This document shows positions 1 to 7,518 of a stretch of DNA of 26,941 bases, piece by piece. The position numbers and the translations under genes were made by a program. The notes beneath the pieces are model-generated. The model did no database searches. It saw only the letters and a program-made list of their open reading frames with translations, and had not been told where the DNA came from. This stretch comes from JAJYKN01 sp045403145 (GTDB lineage Bacteria > Nitrospirota > UBA9217): contig JAXIPA010000124.1 of NCBI GenBank assembly GCA_045403145.1, positions 1 through 26,941 on the forward strand, written 5' to 3'. Every line of letters starts with the position of its first letter. Position 1 is the first letter of the stretch.

Positions 1-99
1 CTGCTGCCACTTCCCGATGACCCGGGGTTCGAGGTCCTTCAAGTTGGCCTTCATCGGGAAGTCCGTCTTCGGCAAATTCAAAGTTGTTTTATAGTCCAT
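1..99 (-). CDS. ileS: Isoleucyl-tRNA synthetase, N-terminal fragment
   Basis: Reverse-strand reading from the ATG at 99 to the window edge gives 33 residues beginning MDYKTTLNLPKTDFPMKANL. This is the characteristic amino end of bacterial isoleucyl-tRNA synthetase (DYK.TLNLPKTDFPMRANL, then ..EP....KW). The enzyme charges tRNA-Ile in the cytoplasm. Only the first 33 codons are present; the catalytic HIGH and KMSKS motifs lie outside the window. A GGAAGGAA ribosome-binding site lies about ten bases upstream of the ATG, supporting this start. The gene is divergent from cobS across a 247-base gap. I see no T-box leader in that gap. Identity rests on the N-terminal motif alone. Confidence 0.85.
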   Translation of the reverse strand, partial: MDYKTTLNLPKTDFPMKANLKDLEPRVIGKWQQ

Positions 100-175
100 G
101 CCTGTTGTTCCTTCCAGTCGCAATGCCTGAGCAAATCAATACAAAGTTGATGATCTCTTAAAAAGTCGGGGAGTA

Positions 176-290
176 CCTCTACGGTGTCATTCCGGCTTGC
201 CTGCACCCAGCGATTACGAGTGCATAGCGCGAGTGCAGGGCGTCCGGTATGACGGTCTGTTGGTGATTTTCGAACTTTTTACGAAACCAT
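176..290. repeat. Dispersed stem-loop repeat, copy 1 (upstream of cobS)
   Basis: Begins CCTCTACGGTGTCATTCCGG and ends near ATGACGG...TTTTTACGAAACCAT. The ends pair imperfectly (TGTCATTCCGG with CCGGTATGACGG). The inside carries a second stem, CTGCACCCAGCG...GAGTGCAGGG. A diverged copy with the same outer borders lies at 14959-15102, and the inner stem recurs at 21912-21955. The 100-346 gap otherwise shows no riboswitch, cobalamin box or clear promoter. Confidence 0.7.
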
Positions 291-346
291 GAATCTTGAA
301 GCTGCGAAGATAGGAAAACAGGAAGGGAATCGAGGCAACACGAGAG

Positions 347-1117
347 ATGATTAAAAATTTCATAACAGCGTTGCAGTTCCTTACGGTTTTTACGGTGAAC
401 AAAAAGCACGACGCGGAGGAGAACGACCTGGCCAGGTCCATGGTTTACTTCCCCGCGGTCGGTTTTTTGATCGGGTATCTCCTGGTCAACGCGGACAAGC
501 TCTTCGCGCTGATCGCGCTGCCCCAGACCGTTGCGACATTCCTGGTCATCATCCTCTCGGTTTTGATCACCCGGGCGCTCCACATCGACGGACTGGCCGA
601 TACCTTTGACGGCATGATGGGCGGCCACGATCACGCATCCCGGCTCGCCATCATGAAGGACAGCAGGCTCGGCACCGCCGGCGTGCTCGGCATCCTCTTC
701 GTCCTGTTCATGAAATATCTCTGCCTCAACAACCTCTTCGACAGCGACCGGGTCGCCGCGCTCCTTGTCGCGCCGGTGCTGGGCCGCTGGTCACAAACGT
801 TCATGGTCTTCAACACAAACTACGGCCGCGAAGACGGCATGGGCCGGGTCTTCGTCGGCCATCTCCGGGCCAGCGGCCTGACGGCGGCATCCGTGGTAGC
901 CGCGGCCCTGTCGGCCTTCGTTGTCGTACGTCTGGACCCGCGGTCGGTGGTGCTCTTCGTCACGCTTCTTGGCGGCGTTTCACTGCTGACGTACCTCGGG
1001 AAACGGCGCGTTGTCCGGAAACTCGGCGGTGTGACGGGTGACGCTATAGGCGCCTTGAGCGAATTGAACGAGGTGCTGGTGCTTTTTGTGTTTGTGATTT
1101 TCTCCAATGGTAATTAA
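347..1117 (+). CDS. cobS: Adenosylcobinamide-GDP ribazoletransferase (cobalamin synthase)
   Basis: This is an integral membrane enzyme that joins adenosylcobinamide-GDP to alpha-ribazole (or its phosphate), making adenosylcobalamin (phosphate) in the last stage of nucleotide-loop assembly. The 256-residue length is normal. The diagnostic acidic motif HIDGLADTFDG is at about residues 78-88, followed by the SRLGTAG segment that CobS proteins share. Several hydrophobic helices run through the rest. The start has only a modest ribosome-binding site (GAGG about eleven bases upstream). cobC follows after three bases, so the two are almost certainly cotranscribed. Other corrin genes (cobU, cobT) are not in this window. 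A dispersed repeat ends about 55 bases before the start. Confidence 0.95.
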   Translation: MIKNFITALQFLTVFTVNKKHDAEENDLARSMVYFPAVGFLIGYLLVNADKLFALIALPQTVATFLVIILSVLITRALHIDGLADTFDGMMGGHDHASRLAIMKDSRLGTAGVLGILFVLFMKYLCLNNLFDSDRVAALLVAPVLGRWSQTFMVFNTNYGREDGMGRVFVGHLRASGLTAASVVAAALSAFVVVRLDPRSVVLFVTLLGGVSLLTYLGKRRVVRKLGGVTGDAIGALSELNEVLVLFVFVIFSNGN

Positions 1118-1120
1118 CAT

Positions 1121-1717
1121 ATGCCGACGACTGTTTATCTGATGCGTCACGGAGAAGTGGCTAACGGCGGCGAGAAACGCTACAACGGCCACATCGACGT
1201 GGACATCACCGAGAACGGCGTGCAACAGATGCACCGGCTTGCAGGACTGATGGCCGGCAAGAGCCTCTCGGCGGTTTATTCCAGCGATCTCATCCGCTCC
1301 GTAAAAGGAGCGTATATCATTGCCGAAAGAGCCGGCGTCGCGCACACTCCCGTTCGCGAACTCCGGGAGCGGAGCGTCGGCGCCTGGGAAGGGCTGACGG
1401 CCGGGGAGATCAGAGAGCGTTTCCCCGCGGAATACGTTGCCTGGCGGGCTGATCTGCTCAACTACCGCCCGCCGGGAGGCGAGTGCCTGCACGATGTAAG
1501 AGACCGCATCCTGCCCGTGTTCAAGCGGCTCGTGGCCGCCCACCCGGATCAGGAAATCGCCATGCTCCTTCACGGCGGCGTGAACCGCGTGATCCTCGCC
1601 GATGCGCTCGGCATGGACATGATGAACCTGTTCCGCATCGACCAGTCTTTCGGCGCGCTTAATATCATCGATTATCACGATGACGGCATGGCCGTGGTCA
1701 GGCTGGTGAACGGATAG
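1121..1717 (+). CDS. cobC: Histidine phosphatase, probable alpha-ribazole phosphatase
   Basis: A 198-residue cytosolic phosphatase of the histidine phosphatase (phosphoglycerate mutase-like) superfamily. The phospho-accepting histidine is in LMRHGE (residues 7-12), and the second catalytic histidine is in MLLHGGVNR at about 147-155. Supporting residues occur in YSSDLIRSVKGA and in the ELRERSVGAWEG segment. The family includes many sugar-phosphate phosphatases. The role in dephosphorylating alpha-ribazole 5'-phosphate or cobalamin 5'-phosphate is inferred from position: it starts three bases after cobS. Length and motifs are typical and nothing is missing. A broad-specificity phosphatase is the main alternative. 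Confidence 0.85.
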   Translation: MPTTVYLMRHGEVANGGEKRYNGHIDVDITENGVQQMHRLAGLMAGKSLSAVYSSDLIRSVKGAYIIAERAGVAHTPVRELRERSVGAWEGLTAGEIRERFPAEYVAWRADLLNYRPPGGECLHDVRDRILPVFKRLVAAHPDQEIAMLLHGGVNRVILADALGMDMMNLFRIDQSFGALNIIDYHDDGMAVVRLVNG

Positions 1718-1864
1718 AGTTCTCTTTTTGCAACGCCATCTTATCGCCCCCCCTCGAACGGAAAAACATTCACCTCTTAGTCGTACATCAACATTATCCG
1801 CATCAATGTTTTGCCCTGCGCGCTACAGCAAAAGTATGATGGTACTCCCTGTCCCGGCCTTTTC

Positions 1865-1894
1865 TTGACGAACAGCGAGAAATGTGGTTGTATT
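1865..1894 (+). promoter_or_regulatory. Possible sigma70 promoter for rtcB
   Basis: TTGACG at 1865-1870 and TGTATT at 1889-1894 are 18 bases apart, about 55 bases before the rtcB start. The match is moderate. I see nothing else in the 1718-1926 gap, including no convincing terminator after cobC. Confidence 0.4.
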
Positions 1895-1950
1895 AAGTAG
1901 ATATTGAATTCGTTCGTTGACGATTCATGACTTTTTTGGAGAGGCGAACC

Positions 1951-3435
1951 ATGGCTGTTCCCGCGGATAAAGTGCCATTCGGGAAACCGGAATTTAAGAG
2001 GATATCTGATGTCATCTGGGACCTGCCCCTGTCCTTCAAGCACGGGATGCGCGTGCCTGCGAGGATGATTGCGACGCGGAAATTGATCGAAGCAATGGAC
2101 CTGCAGGTCTACGACCAGATTTCCAATGTGGCCACTCTCCCGGGTATCCAGAAGTTCGCTTACTGCATGCCGGACGGCCACAGCGGGTACGGTTTCCCCA
2201 TCGGCGGGGTTGCCGCCTTCGATGTGGACAAGGGCGGCGTCATTTCGCCGGGAGGCATCGGGTTCGACATCAATTGCGGTATGCGGCTTGTCTTGACGGA
2301 TCTGACCCGCGACGAGGTGACGCCCCATCTGAAAACGCTGGTGGATAAATTATTCCGGCGCGTGCCCGCGGGCGTGGGGAGCAGGGGCTTTGTCGATATT
2401 TCGAAGGAAGAGTTTAGAAATCATGTCGCCGTCGAGGGTTCGGAGTGGGCGATAGGGAAAGGCTACGGGTGGAAGGAAGACCTTGAGCGGACCGAGCTGC
2501 ACGGCAGGGCCGGCTGGGCGGACAAATCAAAGGTTTCCCAGCGGGCCATCGATCGAGGATACAACCAGATCGGGACCCTCGGCTCGGGAAACCACTATCT
2601 CGAGATCCAGTGGGTCAAACCGGAGAACATCTTTAACGAGCCGCTTGCAGCCAAATGGGGCATCTTCCCCAACCAGATCGTGGTCATGTTCCACTGCGGC
2701 TCCCGGGGGTACGGACACCAGATCGCCAGCGACTACCTCGAGCTCTTCCTGTCCGTCATGGAGCGAAAATACGGCATCAAGATCCTCGACCGGGAACTTG
2801 CATGCGCGCCCTTTCATTCACCCGAGGGACAGGATTATTATAAGGCCATGGGTTGCGCGGTGAATATGAGCTTCGCGAACCGGCAGGTTATATTACACCG
2901 GATCCGCGAGGTGTTTTCCGAGGTCTTTAACCGGAGTGCCGAAGACCTCGGCATGGACATGGTCTTCGATATCGCCCACAACCGGGGGACCTTGGAAAAA
3001 CACGAGGTCGACGGCAGGATCAAAGAGCTGATCGTCCACCGGAAGGGGGCGACGGGATGCTACTATCCCGGCCGGGAGGAGATCCCCGAGTTGTACCGCC
3101 CGGACGGTTCGCCGGTCATCATCGGCGGTTCAATGGAAACGGGCAGCTATCTGCTTGTCGGCGGGCCGCGCGCCGGAGATACATTCTGTTCAACGGCCCA
3201 TGGCAGCGGCAGGACCATGAGCCGCACCAAGGCAAAGCATATGGTGAACGGCAGGGAGCTGCTTCATAAACTGGAAGAGCGCGGTATTTATGTCAAATCC
3301 GTGAGCTACCCGGGGGTCGCGGAGGAGGCAGGTTTTGCCTACAAGGACATCGACGAGGTGGTCAAGGCAACCGCGGAGGCCGGCATTTCGCTCCCGGTCG
3401 TGAAGCTGGTGCCTCTCGGGAACGTGAAGGGGTAA
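1951..3435 (+). CDS. rtcB: RNA-splicing ligase RtcB (3'-phosphate/5'-OH RNA ligase)
   Basis: RtcB joins RNA 2',3'-cyclic phosphate or 3'-phosphate ends to 5'-OH ends, using GTP and Mn(II) through a histidine-GMP intermediate. Metal and nucleotide ligands are visible: D106 and C109 in GFDINCG, H215 in GSGNHYLEIQ, H248 in FHCGSRGYGHQ, H343 in IAHNRGTLEKHEVDG, and the guanylylated histidine H417 in STAHGSGRTMSR. I chose the ATG at 1951 (494 residues) because GGAGAGG stands just upstream. An in-frame ATG eight codons earlier has no ribosome-binding site. The partner gene, archease, follows 139 bases later, separated by an inverted heptad repeat array. Bacterial RtcB-archease pairs usually serve RNA repair; no RtcR-type regulator is present here. 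Confidence 0.97.
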   Translation: MAVPADKVPFGKPEFKRISDVIWDLPLSFKHGMRVPARMIATRKLIEAMDLQVYDQISNVATLPGIQKFAYCMPDGHSGYGFPIGGVAAFDVDKGGVISPGGIGFDINCGMRLVLTDLTRDEVTPHLKTLVDKLFRRVPAGVGSRGFVDISKEEFRNHVAVEGSEWAIGKGYGWKEDLERTELHGRAGWADKSKVSQRAIDRGYNQIGTLGSGNHYLEIQWVKPENIFNEPLAAKWGIFPNQIVVMFHCGSRGYGHQIASDYLELFLSVMERKYGIKILDRELACAPFHSPEGQDYYKAMGCAVNMSFANRQVILHRIREVFSEVFNRSAEDLGMDMVFDIAHNRGTLEKHEVDGRIKELIVHRKGATGCYYPGREEIPELYRPDGSPVIIGGSMETGSYLLVGGPRAGDTFCSTAHGSGRTMSRTKAKHMVNGRELLHKLEERGIYVKSVSYPGVAEEAGFAYKDIDEVVKATAEAGISLPVVKLVPLGNVKG

Positions 3436-3448
3436 GAGACATCGTTAT

Positions 3449-3562
3449 TGCAAAATGTAAAGTGCAAAATGCAAAAGGCAAAATGGGAAATCTCAAGAAG
3501 TGCCGAGAAACATCCTGCAAATTTGCATTTTGAACTTTGCAATTTGAAATTTGCATTTTTTT
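3449..3562. repeat. Inverted heptad-repeat array between rtcB and archease
   Basis: The left arm has about six 7-base units (TGCAAAA TGTAAAG TGCAAAA TGCAAAA GGCAAAA TGGGAAA). A spacer of about 30 bases follows. The right arm then has about six units in the opposite sense (TTGCATT TTGAACT TTGCAAT TTGAAAT TTGCATT) and ends in T7. The arms can fold into a long AT-rich hairpin, and the terminal T-run could make it a weak terminator or processing site inside the operon. Confidence 0.8.
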
Positions 3563-3574
3563 ACGGAGTGACGG

Positions 3575-4006
3575 ATGCCGTACCGGTTTCTTGATGACGT
3601 TGCCATCGCCGATGTCGCGTTCGAGGCCGAGGGGAAGACGCTGGACGAACTCCTGCAGTCCGCCGCACTGGCGCTGACCGAAACGATGATCAGGGACAAG
3701 GAGAAGATGGAGCAGAAGGTGCTCAAATGTTTCGAGGTGGAGGCGGAAACCCCCGAGATGCTGCTCTACCGTTTTCTTCAGGAACTGGTCTTCTTGAAGG
3801 ACGCGGAGCGTTTGCTCTTCAATCGGTTCGAGGTCGGTCTTGGACAGGAAGTCCCCGCGCTGCATCTTCAAGTCCGCGCGTTCGGCGAGGAAATATCCCC
3901 GGAAAGACACGAATTGCTCGCCGACGTCAAGGCGGTGTCCCTGCACAATTTCAGCGTGCGTGAGACCCCCGAGGGTTGGCGGGCCGAAGTGATACTTGAT
4001 GTATGA
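3575..4006 (+). CDS. Archease, RtcB activator
   Basis: A 143-residue protein of the archease family, which promotes RtcB guanylylation and turnover. Family features seen are the N-terminal acidic metal site region FLDDVAIADVAFEAEG (residues 5-20), the helix LDELLQSAALALTETM, a central LLYRFLQELVFLKD block, and the C-terminal KAVSLHNFSV and VILDV segments. The usual HTAD tetrad at the first site reads DDVAIAD here: the histidine is replaced but the aspartate is kept. The ATG at 3575 follows GGAG by a good distance. Position right after rtcB supports the assignment strongly. Confidence 0.92.
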   Translation: MPYRFLDDVAIADVAFEAEGKTLDELLQSAALALTETMIRDKEKMEQKVLKCFEVEAETPEMLLYRFLQELVFLKDAERLLFNRFEVGLGQEVPALHLQVRAFGEEISPERHELLADVKAVSLHNFSVRETPEGWRAEVILDV

Positions 4007-4087
4007 TTGCCGGCAACTCCCCATCATTATCCGCTCGATCTTTCCTTGCTTCTGCATTGTCCCGCAATAAAGCCGATAAAAAAGCGA

Positions 4088-4116
4088 TTGACATAAGCGT
4101 TTTCATATCCTATCCT
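4088..4116 (+). promoter_or_regulatory. Sigma70-like promoter for the DUF4384 gene
   Basis: TTGACA at 4088-4093 and TATCCT at 4111-4116 with a 17-base spacer lie about 60 bases upstream of the ATG at 4177. The consensus -35 and ideal spacing make this one of the better promoters in the window. Confidence 0.6.
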
Positions 4117-4176
4117 GTTATCACGCAAAGCGGCATTTGCACTATTATTATCAATCCGGCTTTAAAAGGAGTACCT

Positions 4177-5016
4177 ATGGTGATACAGAACGGCAAAATA
4201 TTCATCAACATCATCACGATGCTTTTTCTCATTGCCGGCCCGGTTTTGGCTGCGCATGGGGAACTGAAAGTCGTAGAGGCGGAGGGGGAGGTCTTCCTCG
4301 GCGATGATTCGACTATCGGCCAGGCCAAGGCGGCAGCCCTGAACAACGCCCGCCGCGCAGCGCTCGAAAAGGCCACAGGCGTGGAGGTGCGCGGCTCTTC
4401 GGTAGTCTATAATTTCCAGCTTATCAACGATCTCGTGCTTACCGCCACCAAGGGAGTGATCGTCAAGGAAAAGATTTTCGAGAACGCCTGCAAGTCCAAG
4501 GACGAACACCTTTACTGTACGGCGAAGATCGAGGCATCGGTTATGCCGCTCCACCTTGAGCGGCGTGGTGATTTTGCGGTCACGAAGGCCGTCGTCCACC
4601 GAGTGGGAAGCGATGCTGCCAAGTTGAGCCCGGTATTCCAGAGCAAGGACGAAATCCAGGTCCGGGCCGCTGCAAATCAGGACTCGTTCCTTAACATTTT
4701 CAGCGTGGACCAGTACGGCAATCTGGCGAAGCTCTACCCCAACGAGTACTGCACGTACGAAATGCTGCCTGCCGGCAAGGAACTGGTGCTGCCTGATTCG
4801 TTGCAGAGGCAGGCGGGATTGAAGTTCAAGGTTGCCACGCCGAAAGGCATAAAGCGGGCTGTGGAGTCAGTCCTCGTCGTTGCGCTCAAGAACAAAAAGC
4901 AGCTTCTTACCGGGGGCAGCGAGAATCCCACGATCATGGACTTGATGCAGGAGCTTTCGAATATCGATCCATCGCTTTGGGTGGAGAAGACCGTGGGGTA
5001 TGAGGTGAGGGAATAG
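4177..5016 (+). CDS. Exported DUF4384-type protein with LPP20/FlgT-like N-terminus
   Basis: A 279-residue exported protein of unknown function. Residues 1-27 form a signal peptide ending GPVLAA. Residues about 33-128 (ALNNARRAALEKATGVEV, then a CTAKIEASV strand) resemble the N-terminal domain found in LPP20- and FlgT-like envelope proteins. Residues about 155-245 (KDEIQVRAAANQDSFLNIF, GNLAKLYPNE) match the DUF4384 pattern, a domain often fused to or next to caspase-like peptidases. The ATG at 4177 is preceded by AAGGAG; the frame is open further upstream without a comparable site. The gene has its own promoter and converges on the minus-strand caspase cassette, so a shared envelope role is plausible but inferred. 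Confidence 0.8.
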   Translation: MVIQNGKIFINIITMLFLIAGPVLAAHGELKVVEAEGEVFLGDDSTIGQAKAAALNNARRAALEKATGVEVRGSSVVYNFQLINDLVLTATKGVIVKEKIFENACKSKDEHLYCTAKIEASVMPLHLERRGDFAVTKAVVHRVGSDAAKLSPVFQSKDEIQVRAAANQDSFLNIFSVDQYGNLAKLYPNEYCTYEMLPAGKELVLPDSLQRQAGLKFKVATPKGIKRAVESVLVVALKNKKQLLTGGSENPTIMDLMQELSNIDPSLWVEKTVGYEVRE

Positions 5017-5070
5017 AGGGAGGAGTCAGCTTCATTTTCCCCGCCTGTTGCATGCATATGTATATCAGGA

Positions 5071-5105
5071 AAAAACAAGGCAGGCCATTTGGCCTGCCTT
5101 GAGTT
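5071..5105. terminator. Bidirectional intrinsic terminator
   Basis: A perfect 10-bp stem (AAGGCAGGCC, loop ATTT, GGCCTGCCTT) lies at 5077-5100 between two convergent genes. On the minus strand it is followed by G then TTTTT, so it should end the lipoprotein operon efficiently. On the plus strand the T-run is weaker (GAGTTT). Confidence 0.85.
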
Positions 5106-5171
5106 TATCTGATGGGATGAGCCTTCAGGGTTTCCTTAGAGGCGTTCATCCTGACCTGCAACGCTACGAAG

Positions 5172-7094
5172 CTATTTATCAGCCCTTTGTATGCTTTGTC
5201 CGGAAAACAATGTCCAATAAACACTTGTTGAATCCACCGCTACATACAAACCGCATACACTGGACAAACTTGGCGTAATGGTCGTTACTGGCCCGCCATT
5301 GATCCCGGTCTTTGCGACGAAACAGCCAGGATAGCTCGCCCAATAGACGCCGTCAGCGCTTACGGCAATCCCTTGTGGGTTTTTTTGGTTCGTTGCGAGG
5401 GTCGTCATCACCCCTCCATTGATCCCGGCTTTCTTGATGGTACCGCCGGGAGCTCCCCCCGCCGAGTTTGTCGTTCCTGACCAGCCGAATACGTTTTCCG
5501 TCCAGTAAACATCGGTTAAATACACGGTAATGCTCCAGGGATTACTCAAGCCCGAGGCGATGATCGTCGGTATCACGTTCACGTCGGCGCTTTTCAAGAG
5601 CTTCTTTACTGCCCCGCCTGTGGACTCGGTCCAGTAAACATTCGTGTCATCCACGGCAATGCCCATGGGACTGCCCAGCCCCGAAGCAAGGGTCGTTGTA
5701 GCTCCACTGTTTATCGTTGCTTTCTTGACTGTTCCGCCGTCGCTCTCGGTCCAGTAAACATGGGTGGAGTCAACGGCAATGAATTGCGGCGTGTTCAGAT
5801 TCGTGGCAAGGGTTGTTACCGCCCCGCCGCCTTTCGATACCTGATGTACCGTTCCTGCAGCGGTATCAGTCCAGTAGACATTCGTTCCATCGACCGCGAT
5901 ACCGAATGGTTTTGTGTTGGTGAAGGTACTTGTGGCTAGGGTAATTATGGTCCCGCCGAGTTTTGACACCATATTAATGGATCCGATCCCGCTTGATCCG
6001 AAATTGTTGTGTTCTGTCCAGAACACGCTGTCGGCATCGATGGCAAGAACGCGAGGATAGGAACTGGCAGCGGCAATGGTCGTTATCGCTCTGTTGGTCG
6101 TGAAGGTTTTATCAGCGCCATTGAACGTGCCGCCCAAGTTGCTGGTCGCCAGCCGGTAGTGATAGGTGGTGTTCTGAAAGAGCCCTGTCAGATTGGCGGT
6201 GTGATTGAGAGGTCCGGTCTGGACGAACGGGGTCAGTGACGTGGAGTTCCCGTATGTGGACGCTGTCCCGTATTCGAACGACGCGGTCGTGGAGTAGCCC
6301 TCTGGATTGTCGAAGCTCCCGTTCAAGGTCACGGTCGTTTCCGTTATCGATGTCGCGGCGCCAGTGACCGGTATGGTGGCTCCCGCTATCGGCAGTGCGC
6401 TCACCTCGCTCGACCCCGCGCTTTCGATGCTGCTTCGCATTGCCGTGACGATGTAGTAATGCGTCGTCCCGTTGGCAATACCGGTGTGAGTATAGGGGCT
6501 CGTTGCACTGGCGATCTTTGTTCCGTTGGCCGGCGTGACGCCGGGCGCAGTAGACCAGTAAACATTGTAGGACGCAGCGCTAGTCACCGTGTTCCAACTG
6601 ACGAGGTTCTTGCCGCTGCCTGCCAGGGCGGTAACACCCGCGGGGACCACGTAAGACGCGACGATAACGCCTATATCAGTCACTTGGCCGGGGCCGGTAG
6701 TTGCTTGGACATTGCCCTGTTCGCCGTAATACACAACGCCGCCGCCCGCATTCTTACCCATGATGCCGATGGTTGCGCCGTTTTGGGGCCCAGAAATCGT
6801 TATGTCTCCGGTATGCGCAGAGCAGTCCCAAGGTCCTCCCGAGGCGATAAGGTTTAACGTGTTTTGCGGGTTTGTCGCATAGAGAGCTGCTTCAACCGTG
6901 GTGATTCCCGCTGCTGTGCAGTCGAGCGGCGCCCGATAAATGCCGGCGGCCGCGGGAGCGCTTTCCGGCCCTCCGACCCATTCGACGCCGAACGAGATTG
7001 TTCCGGTGCCGGAGGTTTGCGTGGAATTATTATAGCCGCAGGTGCTCAGAAGAAAGAGCATCGGCAACACGATCATGAAATATTTTTTTTGCAT
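5172..7094 (-). CDS. Lipoprotein with FN3-like domains and a YWTD-type beta-propeller
   Basis: A 640-residue predicted lipoprotein. The signal peptide ends in LLSTC, with Cys19 the probable lipidation site; threonine at -1 is less common. Residues about 150-235 (GSGKNLVSWNTVTSAASYNVYW) look like one fibronectin type III domain. Residues about 240-335 (TVTLNGSFDNPEG ... TTYHYRLATSNLGG) look like a second. From about 340 to the end there are seven repeats built on VYWT (VFWTE, VYWTD, VYWTE three times, VYWAS, VYWTL), each preceded by an IAVD-type strand: a YWTD/NHL-like propeller. Such proteins sit on the cell surface or in the outer membrane and bind partners; no catalytic residues are visible. 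Strong ribosome-binding site GAGGTGAT. It is the last gene of the caspase cassette. Confidence 0.82.
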   Translation of the reverse strand: MQKKYFMIVLPMLFLLSTCGYNNSTQTSGTGTISFGVEWVGGPESAPAAAGIYRAPLDCTAAGITTVEAALYATNPQNTLNLIASGGPWDCSAHTGDITISGPQNGATIGIMGKNAGGGVVYYGEQGNVQATTGPGQVTDIGVIVASYVVPAGVTALAGSGKNLVSWNTVTSAASYNVYWSTAPGVTPANGTKIASATSPYTHTGIANGTTHYYIVTAMRSSIESAGSSEVSALPIAGATIPVTGAATSITETTVTLNGSFDNPEGYSTTASFEYGTASTYGNSTSLTPFVQTGPLNHTANLTGLFQNTTYHYRLATSNLGGTFNGADKTFTTNRAITTIAAASSYPRVLAIDADSVFWTEHNNFGSSGIGSINMVSKLGGTIITLATSTFTNTKPFGIAVDGTNVYWTDTAAGTVHQVSKGGGAVTTLATNLNTPQFIAVDSTHVYWTESDGGTVKKATINSGATTTLASGLGSPMGIAVDDTNVYWTESTGGAVKKLLKSADVNVIPTIIASGLSNPWSITVYLTDVYWTENVFGWSGTTNSAGGAPGGTIKKAGINGGVMTTLATNQKNPQGIAVSADGVYWASYPGCFVAKTGINGGPVTTITPSLSSVCGLYVAVDSTSVYWTLFSGQSIQRADK

Positions 7095-7140
7095 GGAAGG
7101 ATCACCTCATGTCCTGAGTTCCCGAGAATTTTTTTGTGCA

Positions 7141-7458
7141 CTACCATCCGACCCGGATAGTTCCATTGCTGCCCCCGTCTCCGCTGTCACCGCCGCCACC
7201 GCCTCCACCGCCGCCCGCTGCCGCTGCGACCCCGCCGACGACAAGGATGCCGAGAGCCCATTTCCACCAGTTGGAGCTTTTTTTCTCTTCCTGTTTTTGC
7301 GGTTCAGCCCGCTGTTTCTGCATGTCCCTGCTCATCTGGTCTTCGAGCTTCTGTTTCTCGATGACGTTTTTTTCAACAGGCTCGAAGCCCGAGGGCAATT
7401 GCGCCCGGACGGGTGTGGCAAAGGCAAGCAGCATGAACAGGGCGATTATTTTTTTCAT
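7141..7458 (-). CDS. Small exported protein with membrane segment and Gly-rich tail
   Basis: An unrecognised 105-residue protein. It has an N-terminal signal peptide (MKKIIALFMLLAFATPVRA). A charged, Gln/Lys-rich helical stretch of about 40 residues follows (EKQKLEDQMSRDMQKQ...). Next come NWWKW, a hydrophobic segment WALGILVVGGVAAAA, nine consecutive glycines, and the end DSGDGGSNGTIRVGW. The ATG at 7458 is chosen because AAGGAG lies eight bases upstream and it begins a good signal peptide. An upstream in-frame start would add 17 residues without a ribosome-binding site. It lies between the caspase (60 bases) and the lipoprotein (46 bases) on one strand, so it probably works in the same envelope complex. 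No function can be assigned. Confidence 0.75.
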   Translation of the reverse strand: MKKIIALFMLLAFATPVRAQLPSGFEPVEKNVIEKQKLEDQMSRDMQKQRAEPQKQEEKKSSNWWKWALGILVVGGVAAAAGGGGGGGGGDSGDGGSNGTIRVGW

Positions 7459-7518
7459 GGTATGTTCTCCTTGAAGCGAAAAAAAAGTATTCGACGGGAA
7501 ACCGGTCATTTTTATCTG

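Noticed and set aside
100..346. T-box leader for ileS or cobalamin riboswitch for cobS in the divergent gap
   Set aside because: No T-box sequence or cobalamin box is present; the gap is mostly a dispersed repeat.
3449..3562. Heptad arrays as a CRISPR array
   Set aside because: The repeat unit is 7 bases with no unique spacers between units, no cas genes are near, and the arms are inverted.
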